Positions 50,637 to 60,225 of a DNA stretch of 64,000 bases are shown here, in pieces (the first letter of the stretch is position 1; every line of letters begins with the position of its first letter). The position numbers and the translations under genes are program-made. The DNA is taken from positions 62,001 to 126,000 of the forward strand of contig JAAYHX010000020.1 of the NCBI GenBank assembly GCA_012735215.1, in the 5' to 3' direction. Source of the DNA: Tissierellia bacterium. GTDB lineage: Bacteria > Bacillota > Clostridia > Tissierellales > Tepidimicrobiaceae. Under the pieces are notes generated by a model. The model ran no database searches. It worked only from the letters and a program-made list of their open reading frames with translations, and was not told where the DNA came from.

Positions 50637-51984
50637 CTCCAGCTTTATCAGATTCCTCTTCCTGGTTTTCAGCTTCAACATATACTATTGCTTTTTCCAT
50701 TCTATGATCCTTTACAGATAATACTTTAATGTGGAGATTTAATATGTCAAGCTCCGGTGTGCTTCCGTCAGCTGGTATGGTACCAAGCATACCGAACACA
50801 AAACCACCAAAAGTATCGTAATCTTCGATATCAGGAAGATCAATATTTAGTTGTTTAGCTACAAGTTCAATTGGTGCATAACCTTGTATTTTCCAAGTTC
50901 TTGAATCAATTCGTTCAATGGGTGGTGGTTCCACTGGAATAGTAATATCATCGTCTAAGTTTCCGACCAATTGTTCCAGCAAGTCGTTAATTGTTATAAT
51001 TCCAGTCATTCCTCCATAGTCATCTAGTACTACTGCAAAGTGGTTTCTGGTCTTCTTCATGTTGTTAAAGAGGATATCTGTACGCACTGTCTCCGGCACA
51101 AAGTATGCAGGACGAACAGCCTTACTCAAAACATTTTTTCTGGACTTATCATCAAGTCTAAAGTAATCCTTTGTATTTAATACTCCTATTACATTGTCAG
51201 TGCTTTCATGACAAACAGGATAATAGGTATGCCTGCTCTCGTTTATGGTCTTTTCCCAATCCTCTTCGCTTTCTTCTAGCCATAATAGGCTTACTTCAGT
51301 TCTATGGGTCATTACATCTTCTGCATATTTATTATCAAATTCAAATATATTGTGTATCATTTCCTGTTCACTTGGATTTATAGAACCCCTTTCACTTCCC
51401 TGGTCAACTAACATTCTGATGTCTTCTTCAGTTACATTATTTTCTTCTGCACAAGGATCTATTCCTAGCAGACGTAAAATGCTGTTAGTGGACAGAGTTA
51501 GGAACCATACTAAGGGGCTAAAAATCTTTGACACAAAGTATATTAATCCAGATATCATTAAGGAAATTTTTTCAGGATTTTTCATGGCTAGCCTCTTAGG
51601 CACCAACTCTCCAAATATCAATGTAAAGTAGGAGAGAATTATAGTTATCAATATTACTGATATGGTATCTAGCGTAGCAGGATTTATATTAACTCCTAAT
51701 TTTATAAACAAGCCTACCAATCTATCTGAAAAGTTATCAGCAGCAAAGGCACTAGCTAGAAAACCAGCAAAGGTTATACCTACCTGTATGGTTGAAAGAA
51801 AGCGTGCAGGTTCTTCTATTAGATTTAGTATCCTGATTGCACGTTTATTTCCTTCCTTTTTCATATTTTCCAATCTATTTTCACTTGCTGATAATACTGC
51901 AATTTCAGCACATGCAAAAATGGCATTTGTGAATATTAATATAATCTGTAGGGTAAGCTGCCACCCTATAGAGACGTCTGACAA
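50626..51984 (-). CDS. CNNM/CorC (hemolysin C) family membrane protein
   Basis: 452 residues. N-terminal CNNM membrane domain, four helices (to about 200, with ILSYFTLIFGELVPKRLAM), then two CBS domains (about 215-330: RTEVSLLWL, YYPVCHEST, GVLNTKDYF, FAVVLDDYGGMTGIIT) and a C-terminal CorC/HlyC domain (about 350-430, GYAPIELVAKQL, YDTFGGFVF). Linked to magnesium or cobalt transport. Start TTG 51984, with AGGAGG upstream; the frame stays open further but without an RBS. Confidence 0.92.
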   Translation of the reverse strand: MSDVSIGWQLTLQIILIFTNAIFACAEIAVLSASENRLENMKKEGNKRAIRILNLIEEPARFLSTIQVGITFAGFLASAFAADNFSDRLVGLFIKLGVNINPATLDTISVILITIILSYFTLIFGELVPKRLAMKNPEKISLMISGLIYFVSKIFSPLVWFLTLSTNSILRLLGIDPCAEENNVTEEDIRMLVDQGSERGSINPSEQEMIHNIFEFDNKYAEDVMTHRTEVSLLWLEESEEDWEKTINESRHTYYPVCHESTDNVIGVLNTKDYFRLDDKSRKNVLSKAVRPAYFVPETVRTDILFNNMKKTRNHFAVVLDDYGGMTGIITINDLLEQLVGNLDDDITIPVEPPPIERIDSRTWKIQGYAPIELVAKQLNIDLPDIEDYDTFGGFVFGMLGTIPADGSTPELDILNLHIKVLSVKDHRMEKAIVYVEAENQEEESDKAGEKE

Positions 51985-52234
51985 ATTTAACAACCTCCTA
52001 AAAAATAATGGTAAAAAAGACAAAAAAGGACACATAAACAAAGGCAATTGTAAAACAATAGCCGTTGTTATGGGTCCTTATTATATTCTTCTTCTAATAA
52101 CAAAAAATCTATTATATGGATATAAGTTAATACTCAGCCCAGGGTAAGGTGAATCGTCCACTTTAATTGTCCACTCCTTTTCTTAAAAGAATAATAACAC
52201 ATAAAGGTCTATTAGTCAATACAGCTAATTTTTC

Positions 52235-52269
52235 AAAAAATTAAACTACCTATAAAAATAGGTAGTTTA
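52235..52269 (-). terminator. Rho-independent terminator of the SDR gene
   Basis: TAAACTACCTA / TAGGTAGTTTA with a 6-base loop; the T-run on the minus strand lies at 52241-52235. Confidence 0.85.
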
Positions 52270-52294
52270 GTTAAGATAATATATTTATATTAAA

Positions 52295-53035
52295 CTAGAT
52301 ATCTATACCTCCATCAACCCTTATCAATTGACCTGTAACAAAGGATGAATCATCGGAAGCCAAGAATAGGGCGGCGGTTGCTATTTCTTCTGATGCTCCT
52401 ACTCTCTTAAGGGGAGAGCCTTCTTTTAAGTGGATAACTGCATCTTCTCCTCCTACACTTTCTAGCATGGCTGTTACAATAGCTCCTGGTAAAATAGCAT
52501 TTACTCGAATTTCTGGGCCAAGTTCCCAAGCCATAGATTTTGTTAAACCACATAAGGCATGTTTTGAAGATACATATGCTGCCATTCCATGATGAGCATG
52601 AGCCCCTGCTACAGAACTTGTATTGATAATTACTCCTTTTCCTTTTTCCTTCATTATTGGAGCAACTAGTTGAGCAAGTAGTAATGGAGCAGTTACATTA
52701 ACTTTAAAGGTGTTTTCCCATTCTTCAATGGATAATTCTTGAAGTGGAGTTATGCTTAGCATTCCAGCATTGTTGAATAGTATATCAACAGTGCCGAATT
52801 TTTCTATTGTTTGAGTAAAGATGTTCTTAACATCATCCAGATTAAGCATATCGGCAATTACATATATAGCTTCATTACCTTCATTATTAATCTGATCAAC
52901 AACTTCTTTTGCTCTTTTCTCATTTCTTCCTACAACAACAACCTTTGCTCCTTCTCTAGCAAATAATACTGCTGTTGCCCTCCCCATTCCTGATGTAGCA
53001 CCAGTTACAATAGCCACCTTATCCTTTAATTTCAT
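52295..53035 (-). CDS. Short-chain dehydrogenase/reductase (FabG-like)
   Basis: 246 residues, Rossmann fold. NAD(P) motif TGATSGMGRATA, NNAGMLS, catalytic Ser in INTSSVAGAHAHHG and Tyr-Lys in YVSSKHALCG; C-terminal FVTGQLIRVDGG. Reduces or oxidises a small carbonyl/alcohol substrate that cannot be named. GGGG abuts the ATG at 53041, so ATG 53035 (MKLKDKVAIVTG) is preferred. Monocistronic. Confidence 0.93.
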   Translation of the reverse strand: MKLKDKVAIVTGATSGMGRATAVLFAREGAKVVVVGRNEKRAKEVVDQINNEGNEAIYVIADMLNLDDVKNIFTQTIEKFGTVDILFNNAGMLSITPLQELSIEEWENTFKVNVTAPLLLAQLVAPIMKEKGKGVIINTSSVAGAHAHHGMAAYVSSKHALCGLTKSMAWELGPEIRVNAILPGAIVTAMLESVGGEDAVIHLKEGSPLKRVGASEEIATAALFLASDDSSFVTGQLIRVDGGIDI

Positions 53036-53377
53036 AATCATCCCCCTTTAGGAAAAATAATTAATATTTACAATGTTAAAAAATTAACTATCAATGAGAG
53101 TATATAACAATTCTTTACATGATTCTATTGATAAAAATGTGAAATTGACAAATAAGTAAATAACAAAAATAGCAATATAATCCAATATATCTGTAAAAAT
53201 ATTAATATACTTATGAATCTATATAGATACAAACTTGTAAAAATATATTGTAGTGGTATAAAAATAAATAATTATATACATATTGTAATTATGATATATT
53301 ATTTATGAGAAGAAAGACAATAAATTATCAATATATAACCTATATAAACATATATGTACATATTGGAGATGAGAAAA
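53036..53377. other. AT-rich intergenic stretch
   Basis: About 340 bases between divergent genes, extremely AT-rich. I see no ORF, stable hairpin or well-spaced promoter; several TATAAT-like strings occur but cannot be ranked. Confidence 0.5.
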
Positions 53378-54100
53378 TTGAAAGATACTACTTCTTATCC
53401 ACTATTGATTAAGGCTATATTAGTATTAATTAGCGTATTTTACTTGGCCTTCTTATACATTGACCTGTATAGACATGAATATGCCTATCTATCCAATAAT
53501 GTAAAGTTTACATGCATAATATTATGCTTCATTTTATCTTTGCTGTCTGGTAAAAATAGTTTTGATACTCACAGTATGAAACTGCTCCAGCTGGGGCTTT
53601 TCTTAACAGTAATAGCAGATTATTTTCTCTTGATAGTAAGGGATTATTATGAAATAGGAATAATTGTCTTTTCTGTGGTTCAAATCACCTATTCTATAAG
53701 ATATGATATGAAAAACAAGGGATTTTTCCTTCATAAATATATAGTTTTATTGGTAGTTATATTCCTATCCCACTATCTTATAAATTCTATAGTAAGGATT
53801 GATCTTCTAGTGCCCATCAGCATATTCTATGGTGCCTGCCTCATAATAAGTGTTTACAAGGCTATAGGTGTTTATGTACATAATATATATCCTAAGATAA
53901 ATGGAATAATGGTATTTGGGGGTATGATACTTTTTTTGCTATGTGATATTAATGTAGCCATGTATAATATATTTAAATATCTGAACAAGACGGATATAAT
54001 AATATATAAAGTATCCAACATATCCATATGGTTGTACTATTTGCCTTCTCAGGTATTGTTATCTTTAAGTGGATATAAATATAAGAGCGTAAGGAGGTAA
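53378..54100 (+). CDS. Polytopic membrane protein, YhhN/TMEM86-like
   Basis: About 240 residues with seven to eight hydrophobic segments and short loops. Acidic residues within helices (TVIADYFLLIV and LLCDINVAMYN) resemble the paired Asp of YhhN/TMEM86 lysoplasmalogenases, but the likeness is weak. Start taken at TTG 53378, 9 bases after GGAG (53365-53368); ATG 53354 and 53369 are alternatives. Next gene begins 5 bases later, so it heads an operon with the nitrilase. Confidence 0.6.
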   Translation: MKDTTSYPLLIKAILVLISVFYLAFLYIDLYRHEYAYLSNNVKFTCIILCFILSLLSGKNSFDTHSMKLLQLGLFLTVIADYFLLIVRDYYEIGIIVFSVVQITYSIRYDMKNKGFFLHKYIVLLVVIFLSHYLINSIVRIDLLVPISIFYGACLIISVYKAIGVYVHNIYPKINGIMVFGGMILFLLCDINVAMYNIFKYLNKTDIIIYKVSNISIWLYYLPSQVLLSLSGYKYKSVRR

Positions 54101-54105
54101 GTGCT

Positions 54106-54930
54106 GTGAATAAGGTGAAAATAGGTTTAGTCCAGATGAAGGTCCAAGAGGATAAGAGGAAAAATGTAAAAATTGCTAAGGAGTTCATTGAAAGGATAGC
54201 TAAAGAAGGTGGAGATATTGCAATTCTTCCAGAGATGTTTAACTGTCCTTATAATACAGTCAATTTTCCTATTTATGCTGAAGAAGAAGGCGGAGAGACT
54301 TATAGATTACTTTCTGACTTAGCTAGGGAAAACAATATCTATCTGGTGGCAGGATCTATTCCTGAAAAGGAAAGGGACAAGGTATATAATACTTCCTATA
54401 TATTTGATAGAAGGGGAGAAAAAATAGGAAAGCATAGAAAGATGCACCTGTTTGACATAGATGTAGAAGGTGGACAAAGATTTAAGGAATCGGATACATT
54501 GACAGCAGGAAAAGAAATAACTGTGTTTGACACTGAGTTTGGAAAGTTTGGTCTTGTAATCTGTTATGATTTCAGATTCCCTGAAGTGGGCAGGATATTG
54601 GTTGAAAAAGGAGCTAAGGCTATCATAGTACCTGCAGCCTTTAATATGACTACTGGCCCTGCTCATTGGGAGATATTGTTTAGAACCAGAGCCTTAGACA
54701 ATCAGGTTTATACCATAGGCGTGGCCCCTGCTAGAGATGAAAATTCTTCTTATATATCCTATGCTAATTCTATAGTTGTATCCCCCTGGGGAGATGTGAT
54801 AGAGAGAATGGATGAAAAGGAAGGCTATAGACTTGTAGAATTGGATTTGGACTATCTTGAAAAGGTAAGAAGAGAGCTACCCCTGCTTAAACATAGAAGG
54901 ACTGATGTGTATAAGTTGGAATTAATGTAA
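54106..54930 (+). CDS. Carbon-nitrogen hydrolase (nitrilase superfamily, omega-amidase-like)
   Basis: 274 residues. Catalytic triad seen as Glu in ILPEMFNCPY, Lys in GKHRKMHLFD, and Cys in LVICYDFRFPE. Closest in layout to Nit2/omega-amidases, which hydrolyse alpha-ketoglutaramate or deaminated glutathione and so repair metabolites. GTG start after GGAGG. The marR gene with its own promoter follows immediately. Confidence 0.9.
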   Translation: MNKVKIGLVQMKVQEDKRKNVKIAKEFIERIAKEGGDIAILPEMFNCPYNTVNFPIYAEEEGGETYRLLSDLARENNIYLVAGSIPEKERDKVYNTSYIFDRRGEKIGKHRKMHLFDIDVEGGQRFKESDTLTAGKEITVFDTEFGKFGLVICYDFRFPEVGRILVEKGAKAIIVPAAFNMTTGPAHWEILFRTRALDNQVYTIGVAPARDENSSYISYANSIVVSPWGDVIERMDEKEGYRLVELDLDYLEKVRRELPLLKHRRTDVYKLELM

Positions 54931-54935
54931 AAATA

Positions 54936-54965
54936 GTTGCGAAAGCAACATTTCTATGGTATATT
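54936..54965 (+). promoter_or_regulatory. Promoter/operator of the marR gene: palindrome over the -35 box
   Basis: GTTGCGAAAGCAAC (54936-54949) contains TTGCGA as -35 (54937-54942); 17 bases later TATATT (54960-54965) is the -10. The same arrangement recurs before sufC. Confidence 0.75.
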
Positions 54966-54990
54966 TGTATTAGAATTGGGGGGATTAGCT

Positions 54991-55473
54991 TTGAAGAATT
55001 GTCCAGATGACTATGCCGGAAGATGGTTTTCAGTGTTTCACAGACTGCCTTTAAGCTATATAACTGACGGTCTCAAGGACTATAATATTGGCAGTGGCCA
55101 GATAATGTTTTTACTTGAGCTATTTTATTTTGATGGGATAAGTCAAGAAGAGTTATCGTCCTATTTGAACATTGATAGAGCTAATACTGCAAGGGCCATC
55201 AGTAAGCTGGAAAAAGAAGGATATGTTATGAGGAAACAGGATGAGAAGGATAAGAGGATTAAGCGAATATATTTGACAGATAAGGCAATGGAAATAAAAC
55301 CTATGGTTTTAGAACTAATGAATCAATGGGAAAATACTATGCTAAAAAGCCTAACAAGAGTTGAAAGGGAAGTATTTATTAATTTGCTAAAGAAGGTGGG
55401 CCATTCCTTGTTTGATAATGAAAGATGCTTAATATGTGGTAAGGACTGTTGCAGAGAAGATGATGAGTGGTAA
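54991..55473 (+). CDS. MarR family transcriptional regulator with C-terminal Cys cluster
   Basis: 160 residues from TTG 54991, which has GGGGGGA upstream. Winged helix: LLELFYFDGISQEELSSYL, recognition helix NIDRANTARAISKLEKEGYV, wing DEKDKRIKRIYLT. The C-terminus ends in CLICGKDCC (Cys146, 149, 153, 154), with another Cys at position 4. The four clustered Cys could bind an Fe-S cluster or zinc, or act as a redox switch. Together with identical operators at its own promoter and at sufC, this suggests an autoregulated controller of Fe-S assembly. Ends in its own terminator. Confidence 0.9.
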   Translation: MKNCPDDYAGRWFSVFHRLPLSYITDGLKDYNIGSGQIMFLLELFYFDGISQEELSSYLNIDRANTARAISKLEKEGYVMRKQDEKDKRIKRIYLTDKAMEIKPMVLELMNQWENTMLKSLTRVEREVFINLLKKVGHSLFDNERCLICGKDCCREDDEW

Positions 55474-55527
55474 TTTGTTAACTAGTGGTCTATAGCATAA
55501 GGGATGATTATAAATATTATGAATATT

Positions 55528-55570
55528 ATGGTTTGCAGATCTGCATTAGCAGATAGGCAAACCATTTTTT
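55528..55570 (+). terminator. Rho-independent terminator of the marR gene
   Basis: ATGGTTTGC...GCAAACCAT with inner ATCTGC-ATTA-GCAGAT, then T6. Confidence 0.9.
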
Positions 55571-55610
55571 ATTCTAGTTTAATATTTATATATTAAAAGT
55601 GCAAAGAATA

Positions 55611-55640
55611 GTTGCGAACGCAACAAAAATGTGGTATCTT
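55611..55640 (+). promoter_or_regulatory. Promoter/operator of the suf operon: palindrome over the -35 box
   Basis: GTTGCGAACGCAAC (55611-55624), a perfect inverted repeat around AA, contains TTGCGA (-35, 55612-55617); 17 bases later TATCTT (-10, 55635-55640). Same sequence and spacing as the marR promoter. Confidence 0.8.
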
Positions 55641-55686
55641 TAAAATATACTAAATTACTAGGAATTAAATTAAAGGAGAAATGGCT

Positions 55687-56427
55687 ATGGATAATAGATT
55701 TCTAAAGATAAACAATCTTCATGTTAAGGTGGGAGATAAGAACATATTAAAAGGCTTGGATTTGGAAGTAAATAAAGGAGAAGTCCATGTAATCATGGGA
55801 CCCAATGGGGCAGGTAAATCTACTTTAGCCAATGTGCTTATGGGTAACCCTAAATATGAGATTACAGAAGGAGAAATCAATTTTTTAGGCACTAAAGTAA
55901 ATGACTTGAAGGTAGATGAAAGGGCTAGGTTAGGAATGTTCATGTCATTTCAATATCCTGAGGAGATACCAGGCATAACCGTTGAGAACTTTTTGCGCTC
56001 AGCAAAGATGGCAATAGAAAATAAGCCAGTTAAGCTGATGAAGTTTAAAAAGGACCTAAAGGAGAAGATGGAACTACTTGATATGAAAGAAGAATACGCT
56101 TCAAGGTATCTAAATGAAGGATTTTCAGGAGGAGAGAAGAAGAAAAGCGAAATACTCCAATTGCTAATATTAAATCCTAAATTAGCAATATTGGATGAAA
56201 CCGATTCGGGACTTGATGTAGACGCTGTAAAGATTGTTGCTAAGGGTGTGGAACAATATAAGAATGATGACAATTCAATCATAATAATCACTCACCATAG
56301 AAATATACTAGATTATTTGAAACCTGACTATGTTCATTTCCTTGTAGATGGAAAGATTGTTAAAACTGGTGATGAGAGTTTAATAGAAATAGTTGAAAGG
56401 GAAGGCTTTGTAGCCTTACAGAGTTAG
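55687..56427 (+). CDS. sufC: Fe-S cluster assembly ATPase SufC
   Basis: 246-residue ABC-type ATPase of the SufBCD scaffold. Walker A GPNGAGKST, the SufC-specific FMSFQYPEEIPGI, signature EGFSGGEKKKSEI, Walker B LAILDETDSGLDVDA. RBS GGAG at 55675-55678 favours ATG 55687 over ATG 55681. First gene of sufCBDSU, controlled by the palindromic operator upstream. Confidence 0.97.
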   Translation: MDNRFLKINNLHVKVGDKNILKGLDLEVNKGEVHVIMGPNGAGKSTLANVLMGNPKYEITEGEINFLGTKVNDLKVDERARLGMFMSFQYPEEIPGITVENFLRSAKMAIENKPVKLMKFKKDLKEKMELLDMKEEYASRYLNEGFSGGEKKKSEILQLLILNPKLAILDETDSGLDVDAVKIVAKGVEQYKNDDNSIIIITHHRNILDYLKPDYVHFLVDGKIVKTGDESLIEIVEREGFVALQS

Positions 56428-56444
56428 AGAGGTGAGATAGCCCT

Positions 56445-57854
56445 ATGGATGTACAAAGAAAGACCTATGTAGAGGATTTAGATCGCAGTATTTATGATGT
56501 TAAGGATGAGTTTAGATATAGCTATAAGGCTGATAAGGGACTAACAGCTGAAATAGTAAAGGACATTTCCAGGAGAAAAAATGAACCCCAATGGATGACA
56601 GATTTCCGATTAAGATCCTTGGATATTTACAATAAGCTAGAGGTTCCAGTCTGGGGGCCCAACCTAGATGACTTGGATATAGATAATATAGTTACCTATG
56701 TTAAACCTAATACGGACATGAAATATAACTGGAATGAGGTACCTGAGGATATAAAGGATACCTTTGAACGGCTAGGAATACCAGAAGCAGAACGGAAATC
56801 CCTGGCAGGAGTTGGAGCTCAATACGACTCAGAAGTTGTATATCATAACCTTCAAGAAGATATGGCAAGGCAGGGAGTTATCTACACAGATATGGAAACA
56901 GCAGTGAGAGAATATCCAGACATTATAAGAAAATATTTCATGACAGTAGTACCACCCCATGATCACAAATTTGTAGCCCTTCATGGAGCAGTATGGTCTG
57001 GAGGTTCATTTGTTTATGTACCTAAAGGTGTAAAGGTGGAGATACCTCTGCAATCCTATTTCAGATCCAATGCACCTGGAGCAGGCCAATTTGAACATAC
57101 CTTGATCATAGTGGACGAAGGAGCCTTTCTACACTTCATTGAAGGATGTTCAGCACCTAAGTATTCAGTTAACAACCTTCACGCAGGATGTGTAGAGCTA
57201 ATAGTAAAAGCTGGGGCAAGGCTTCGATATAGCACCATTGAAAATTGGTCAAAGAATATGTACAACCTAAACACAAAAAGGGCAGTTGTTGAGAAAAATG
57301 GAACAATAGAATGGATATCAGGCTCCTTTGGTTCCAAGGTATCCATGTTATATCCTATGAGCCTATTAAAAGGTGAAGGTGCTAAAGCAGAATTTACTGG
57401 TATTACCTTTGCTGGTGAAGGACAAATATTAGATACTGGAGCTAAGGTAGTGCATGCTGCACCCTATACCACATCAAATATAAATACCAAGTCTATATCC
57501 AAGAATGGAGGAGTTGCAGTCTATAGAGGGTCTTTAAGTATTACCCCTAATGCTTATCACTCAAAGGCTACCGTATCCTGTGAGTCTTTAATGTTGGATA
57601 ACAAATCCAGATCGGATACCATACCAGTAGTGGATATAAGAAATGATGAAGTAGATATTGGACATGAGGCAAAGATAGGTCGTATAAGTGAAGAATCCAT
57701 ATTCTACTTAATGAGTAGAGGGATTAGTGAAGAAGAGGCTAGGGCTATGATAGTTAGAGGTTTTGTTGAGCCAATAGCTAAGGAATTACCTTTGGAATAC
57801 GCTGTTGAAATGAACAATTTGATCAAGTTGGAACTTGAAGGAACCATAGGATAG
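56445..57854 (+). CDS. sufB: Fe-S cluster assembly scaffold SufB
   Basis: 469 residues. Hallmarks: PEWMTDFRLRSL-like segment (here QWMTDFRLRSLDIY), GVGAQYDSEVVYHN, the beta-helix core with HFIEGCSAP and HAGCVELIV, and the C-terminal SEESIFYLMSRGISEEEARAMIV. With SufC and SufD it forms the scaffold on which clusters are built. Follows sufC by 17 bases. Confidence 0.97.
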   Translation: MDVQRKTYVEDLDRSIYDVKDEFRYSYKADKGLTAEIVKDISRRKNEPQWMTDFRLRSLDIYNKLEVPVWGPNLDDLDIDNIVTYVKPNTDMKYNWNEVPEDIKDTFERLGIPEAERKSLAGVGAQYDSEVVYHNLQEDMARQGVIYTDMETAVREYPDIIRKYFMTVVPPHDHKFVALHGAVWSGGSFVYVPKGVKVEIPLQSYFRSNAPGAGQFEHTLIIVDEGAFLHFIEGCSAPKYSVNNLHAGCVELIVKAGARLRYSTIENWSKNMYNLNTKRAVVEKNGTIEWISGSFGSKVSMLYPMSLLKGEGAKAEFTGITFAGEGQILDTGAKVVHAAPYTTSNINTKSISKNGGVAVYRGSLSITPNAYHSKATVSCESLMLDNKSRSDTIPVVDIRNDEVDIGHEAKIGRISEESIFYLMSRGISEEEARAMIVRGFVEPIAKELPLEYAVEMNNLIKLELEGTIG

Positions 57855-57865
57855 GAGGGACGGCT

Positions 57866-58990
57866 TTGAGCATACAGATAAAAGATGAATTGAACTTGAT
57901 ACCAGTTAAGACCTACAGATGGCTAAATGTGAACCATCTTAAGATAGATGAGGTGTTGGACAAGGAAATAAAAACCTACCACAAGAAGTATGCTGATGAG
58001 GGAAATCATGAAAATATATTGATTGGAAGAACAAATAAGGTTTTTTCTTTAAACAAATATACAGATGGTTTTAAGGATGAAATTGAGTACGGTGTATCTA
58101 AAGAAATAGTTCAGATGGCAGAAGGTATGAATAATGCTGGTATATTTGCTCTGCTAAAAAGGGGAAAGGAAGTTAACCAACCTATTAGGGTTGAATATGA
58201 AATGGATGATGAAGAAGATGTATTAATAGACAAGAACATAATAATTGCAGAAGAATACAGCAAGGCTACATTTGTAGTAGATTATTCTACAAGGGGAGAT
58301 GAAGAGGCCTTTCATAACGGAGTTATGAAGGTATATGCAAAAGAAGGTTCAGATGTTAAGATTATAAAGGTTCAGAGAATGAACGATAATTCCTACCATT
58401 TTGATTCCAATGTGGCTATTGTAGAAAAGGGTGCAAAGGTCAGCTTCATCCAAGTGGAATTTGGATGTAAAAGGGCAGTTACCAACTATATTAGCAACCT
58501 AAAAGATGAAAGCCAATCAGATGTATATGCCATATATCTAGGAGATAAAGATAGGGAACTGGATTTAAGCTACTACATGAACCATATTGGAAGGAGAAGT
58601 ATTAGCAATATGGAAGTTAAAGGAGTATTGAAAGATAGGGCTAAGAAGATATTTAAGGGTACCATAGATTTTAAACTAGGATCAAGTAAATCAACAGGCA
58701 GGGAAGAAGAAGCAGTAATACTTTTTGATAAGAGTGTGAAATCTGATGCGGTTCCCCTACTCCTTTGTACTGAAGATGATGTAAATGGCCAGCATGCAGC
58801 AAGTGCTGGCAGGGTAGATGATGACAAGCTGTTTTATATGATGAGTCGTGGTTTTAGCAGAGAAGAAGCCATGAAGCTAATTGTGGAGGCCTCCTTCAAC
58901 CCAATTATTGACAAAATTCCCTTTGAAGGTGTAAGGGGGATTATCAGAGAAGAAATTCATAATAGATTAGTTATGGAGGTAAAAAGATGA
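57866..58990 (+). CDS. sufD: Fe-S cluster assembly protein SufD
   Basis: 374 residues, paralogue of SufB. C-terminal SGRVDDDKLFYMMSRGFSREEAMKL-type motif (quoted KLFYMMSRGFSREEA) and HAASAG mark SufD. TTG start after AGGAGGG; ends in an ATGA overlap with sufS. Confidence 0.93.
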   Translation: MSIQIKDELNLIPVKTYRWLNVNHLKIDEVLDKEIKTYHKKYADEGNHENILIGRTNKVFSLNKYTDGFKDEIEYGVSKEIVQMAEGMNNAGIFALLKRGKEVNQPIRVEYEMDDEEDVLIDKNIIIAEEYSKATFVVDYSTRGDEEAFHNGVMKVYAKEGSDVKIIKVQRMNDNSYHFDSNVAIVEKGAKVSFIQVEFGCKRAVTNYISNLKDESQSDVYAIYLGDKDRELDLSYYMNHIGRRSISNMEVKGVLKDRAKKIFKGTIDFKLGSSKSTGREEEAVILFDKSVKSDAVPLLLCTEDDVNGQHAASAGRVDDDKLFYMMSRGFSREEAMKLIVEASFNPIIDKIPFEGVRGIIREEIHNRLVMEVKR

Positions 58991-60225
58991 AAAGCTTTGA
59001 TGTAGACAGAATTCGTGAAGATTTTCCTACCCTTTCCCAATTAGTTAGGGGCAAAGCCTTAGTTTACTTGGACAATGCTGCTACTACCCATAAGCCAATA
59101 CAAGTGATAGATTCCATAAGAGACTACTATAATAAATCCAATGCAAATCCCCATAGGGGGGCTCATCATCTAGGAGTTTTGGCAACGGAAATGTATGAAA
59201 AGGCAAGGGACAAGGTAAGAGAGTTTATAAATGCTAGATCTTCAAAGGAAGTCATATTTACAAAGAATGCAACAGAATCCCTTAATTTACTAGCCTACTC
59301 CTATGGTATGAAGCATGTTAAAAAGGGCGACGAAATAGTAATTTGCATATCGGAACACCACAGCAACATTGTGCCCTGGCAGAAGATTGCTAGGCTAAAG
59401 GATGCAGAGTTGAAATATCTATATTTAAATGATGATTATAGGCTTGATATGGAAGAGGTATACCGCAAGATAACAGATAGGACTAAAATAGTAAGTATTG
59501 CCCAAATGTCTAATGTATTAGGCACAGTATATCCAATAAAGGAAATTGTAAAATATGGCCATTCTAAAGGAGCCATAGTTATTGTAGATGGAGCCCAAAG
59601 CATCCCTCATATGAAGGTGGATGTTCGGGATATGGATGCGGATTTTCTAGTTTTTTCAGGCCATAAGATGCTGGCTCCTATGGGGATAGGTGTACTATAT
59701 GGAAAGGAAGAGATACTTGAGAGCATGGATCCATTCTTGATGGGTGGAGATATGATTGAGTATGTGGAAGAGCAGAATACAACCTTTGCAGAACTTCCCC
59801 ATAGATTTGAGGCAGGCACCCCCAATGTGGAAGGGGCTGTAGGTCTGGCTGCAGCTATTGATTATCTAAATAAGATTGGATTAGATAAAATAAATAAATA
59901 TGAAGAAGAACTGACTGCTTATGCTTTAGAAAAGCTAATGGGGATTCCCCAGGTGAAAATATATGGACCTAAAGATCTGGAAGATAGAGGGTCGGTTATA
60001 TCCTTTGAGCTTGAAGGGTGTCATCCTCACGATGTTTCAACAATTGTTGATACCTATGGTGTGGCTTTAAGAGCAGGACACCACTGTGCCCAGCCTTTGA
60101 TGAAGTTCTTAAAAGCCCCTGCCACATCACGAGTCAGTTTTTACTTTTATAATACTAAATCAGAAATAGATCAATTGATAGATAGTTTATTGAAAGTAAG
60201 GAAGTGGTTAGGTTATGGATCTTAA
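58987..60225 (+). CDS. sufS: Cysteine desulfurase SufS
   Basis: 412-residue PLP enzyme that takes sulfur from cysteine. LDNAATTHKP near the N-terminus, NATESLNLLAYS, PLP Lys in FSGHKMLAPMGIG, and the catalytic Cys in ALRAGHHCAQPLM. Passes sulfur to SufU, whose gene overlaps its end by 11 bases. Confidence 0.97.
   Translation: MKSFDVDRIREDFPTLSQLVRGKALVYLDNAATTHKPIQVIDSIRDYYNKSNANPHRGAHHLGVLATEMYEKARDKVREFINARSSKEVIFTKNATESLNLLAYSYGMKHVKKGDEIVICISEHHSNIVPWQKIARLKDAELKYLYLNDDYRLDMEEVYRKITDRTKIVSIAQMSNVLGTVYPIKEIVKYGHSKGAIVIVDGAQSIPHMKVDVRDMDADFLVFSGHKMLAPMGIGVLYGKEEILESMDPFLMGGDMIEYVEEQNTTFAELPHRFEAGTPNVEGAVGLAAAIDYLNKIGLDKINKYEEELTAYALEKLMGIPQVKIYGPKDLEDRGSVISFELEGCHPHDVSTIVDTYGVALRAGHHCAQPLMKFLKAPATSRVSFYFYNTKSEIDQLIDSLLKVRKWLGYGS

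Noticed and set aside
51662-52147. 161-codon open frame on the plus strand
   Set aside because: Antisense to the N-terminus of the CBS-domain membrane protein; no RBS or family motif.
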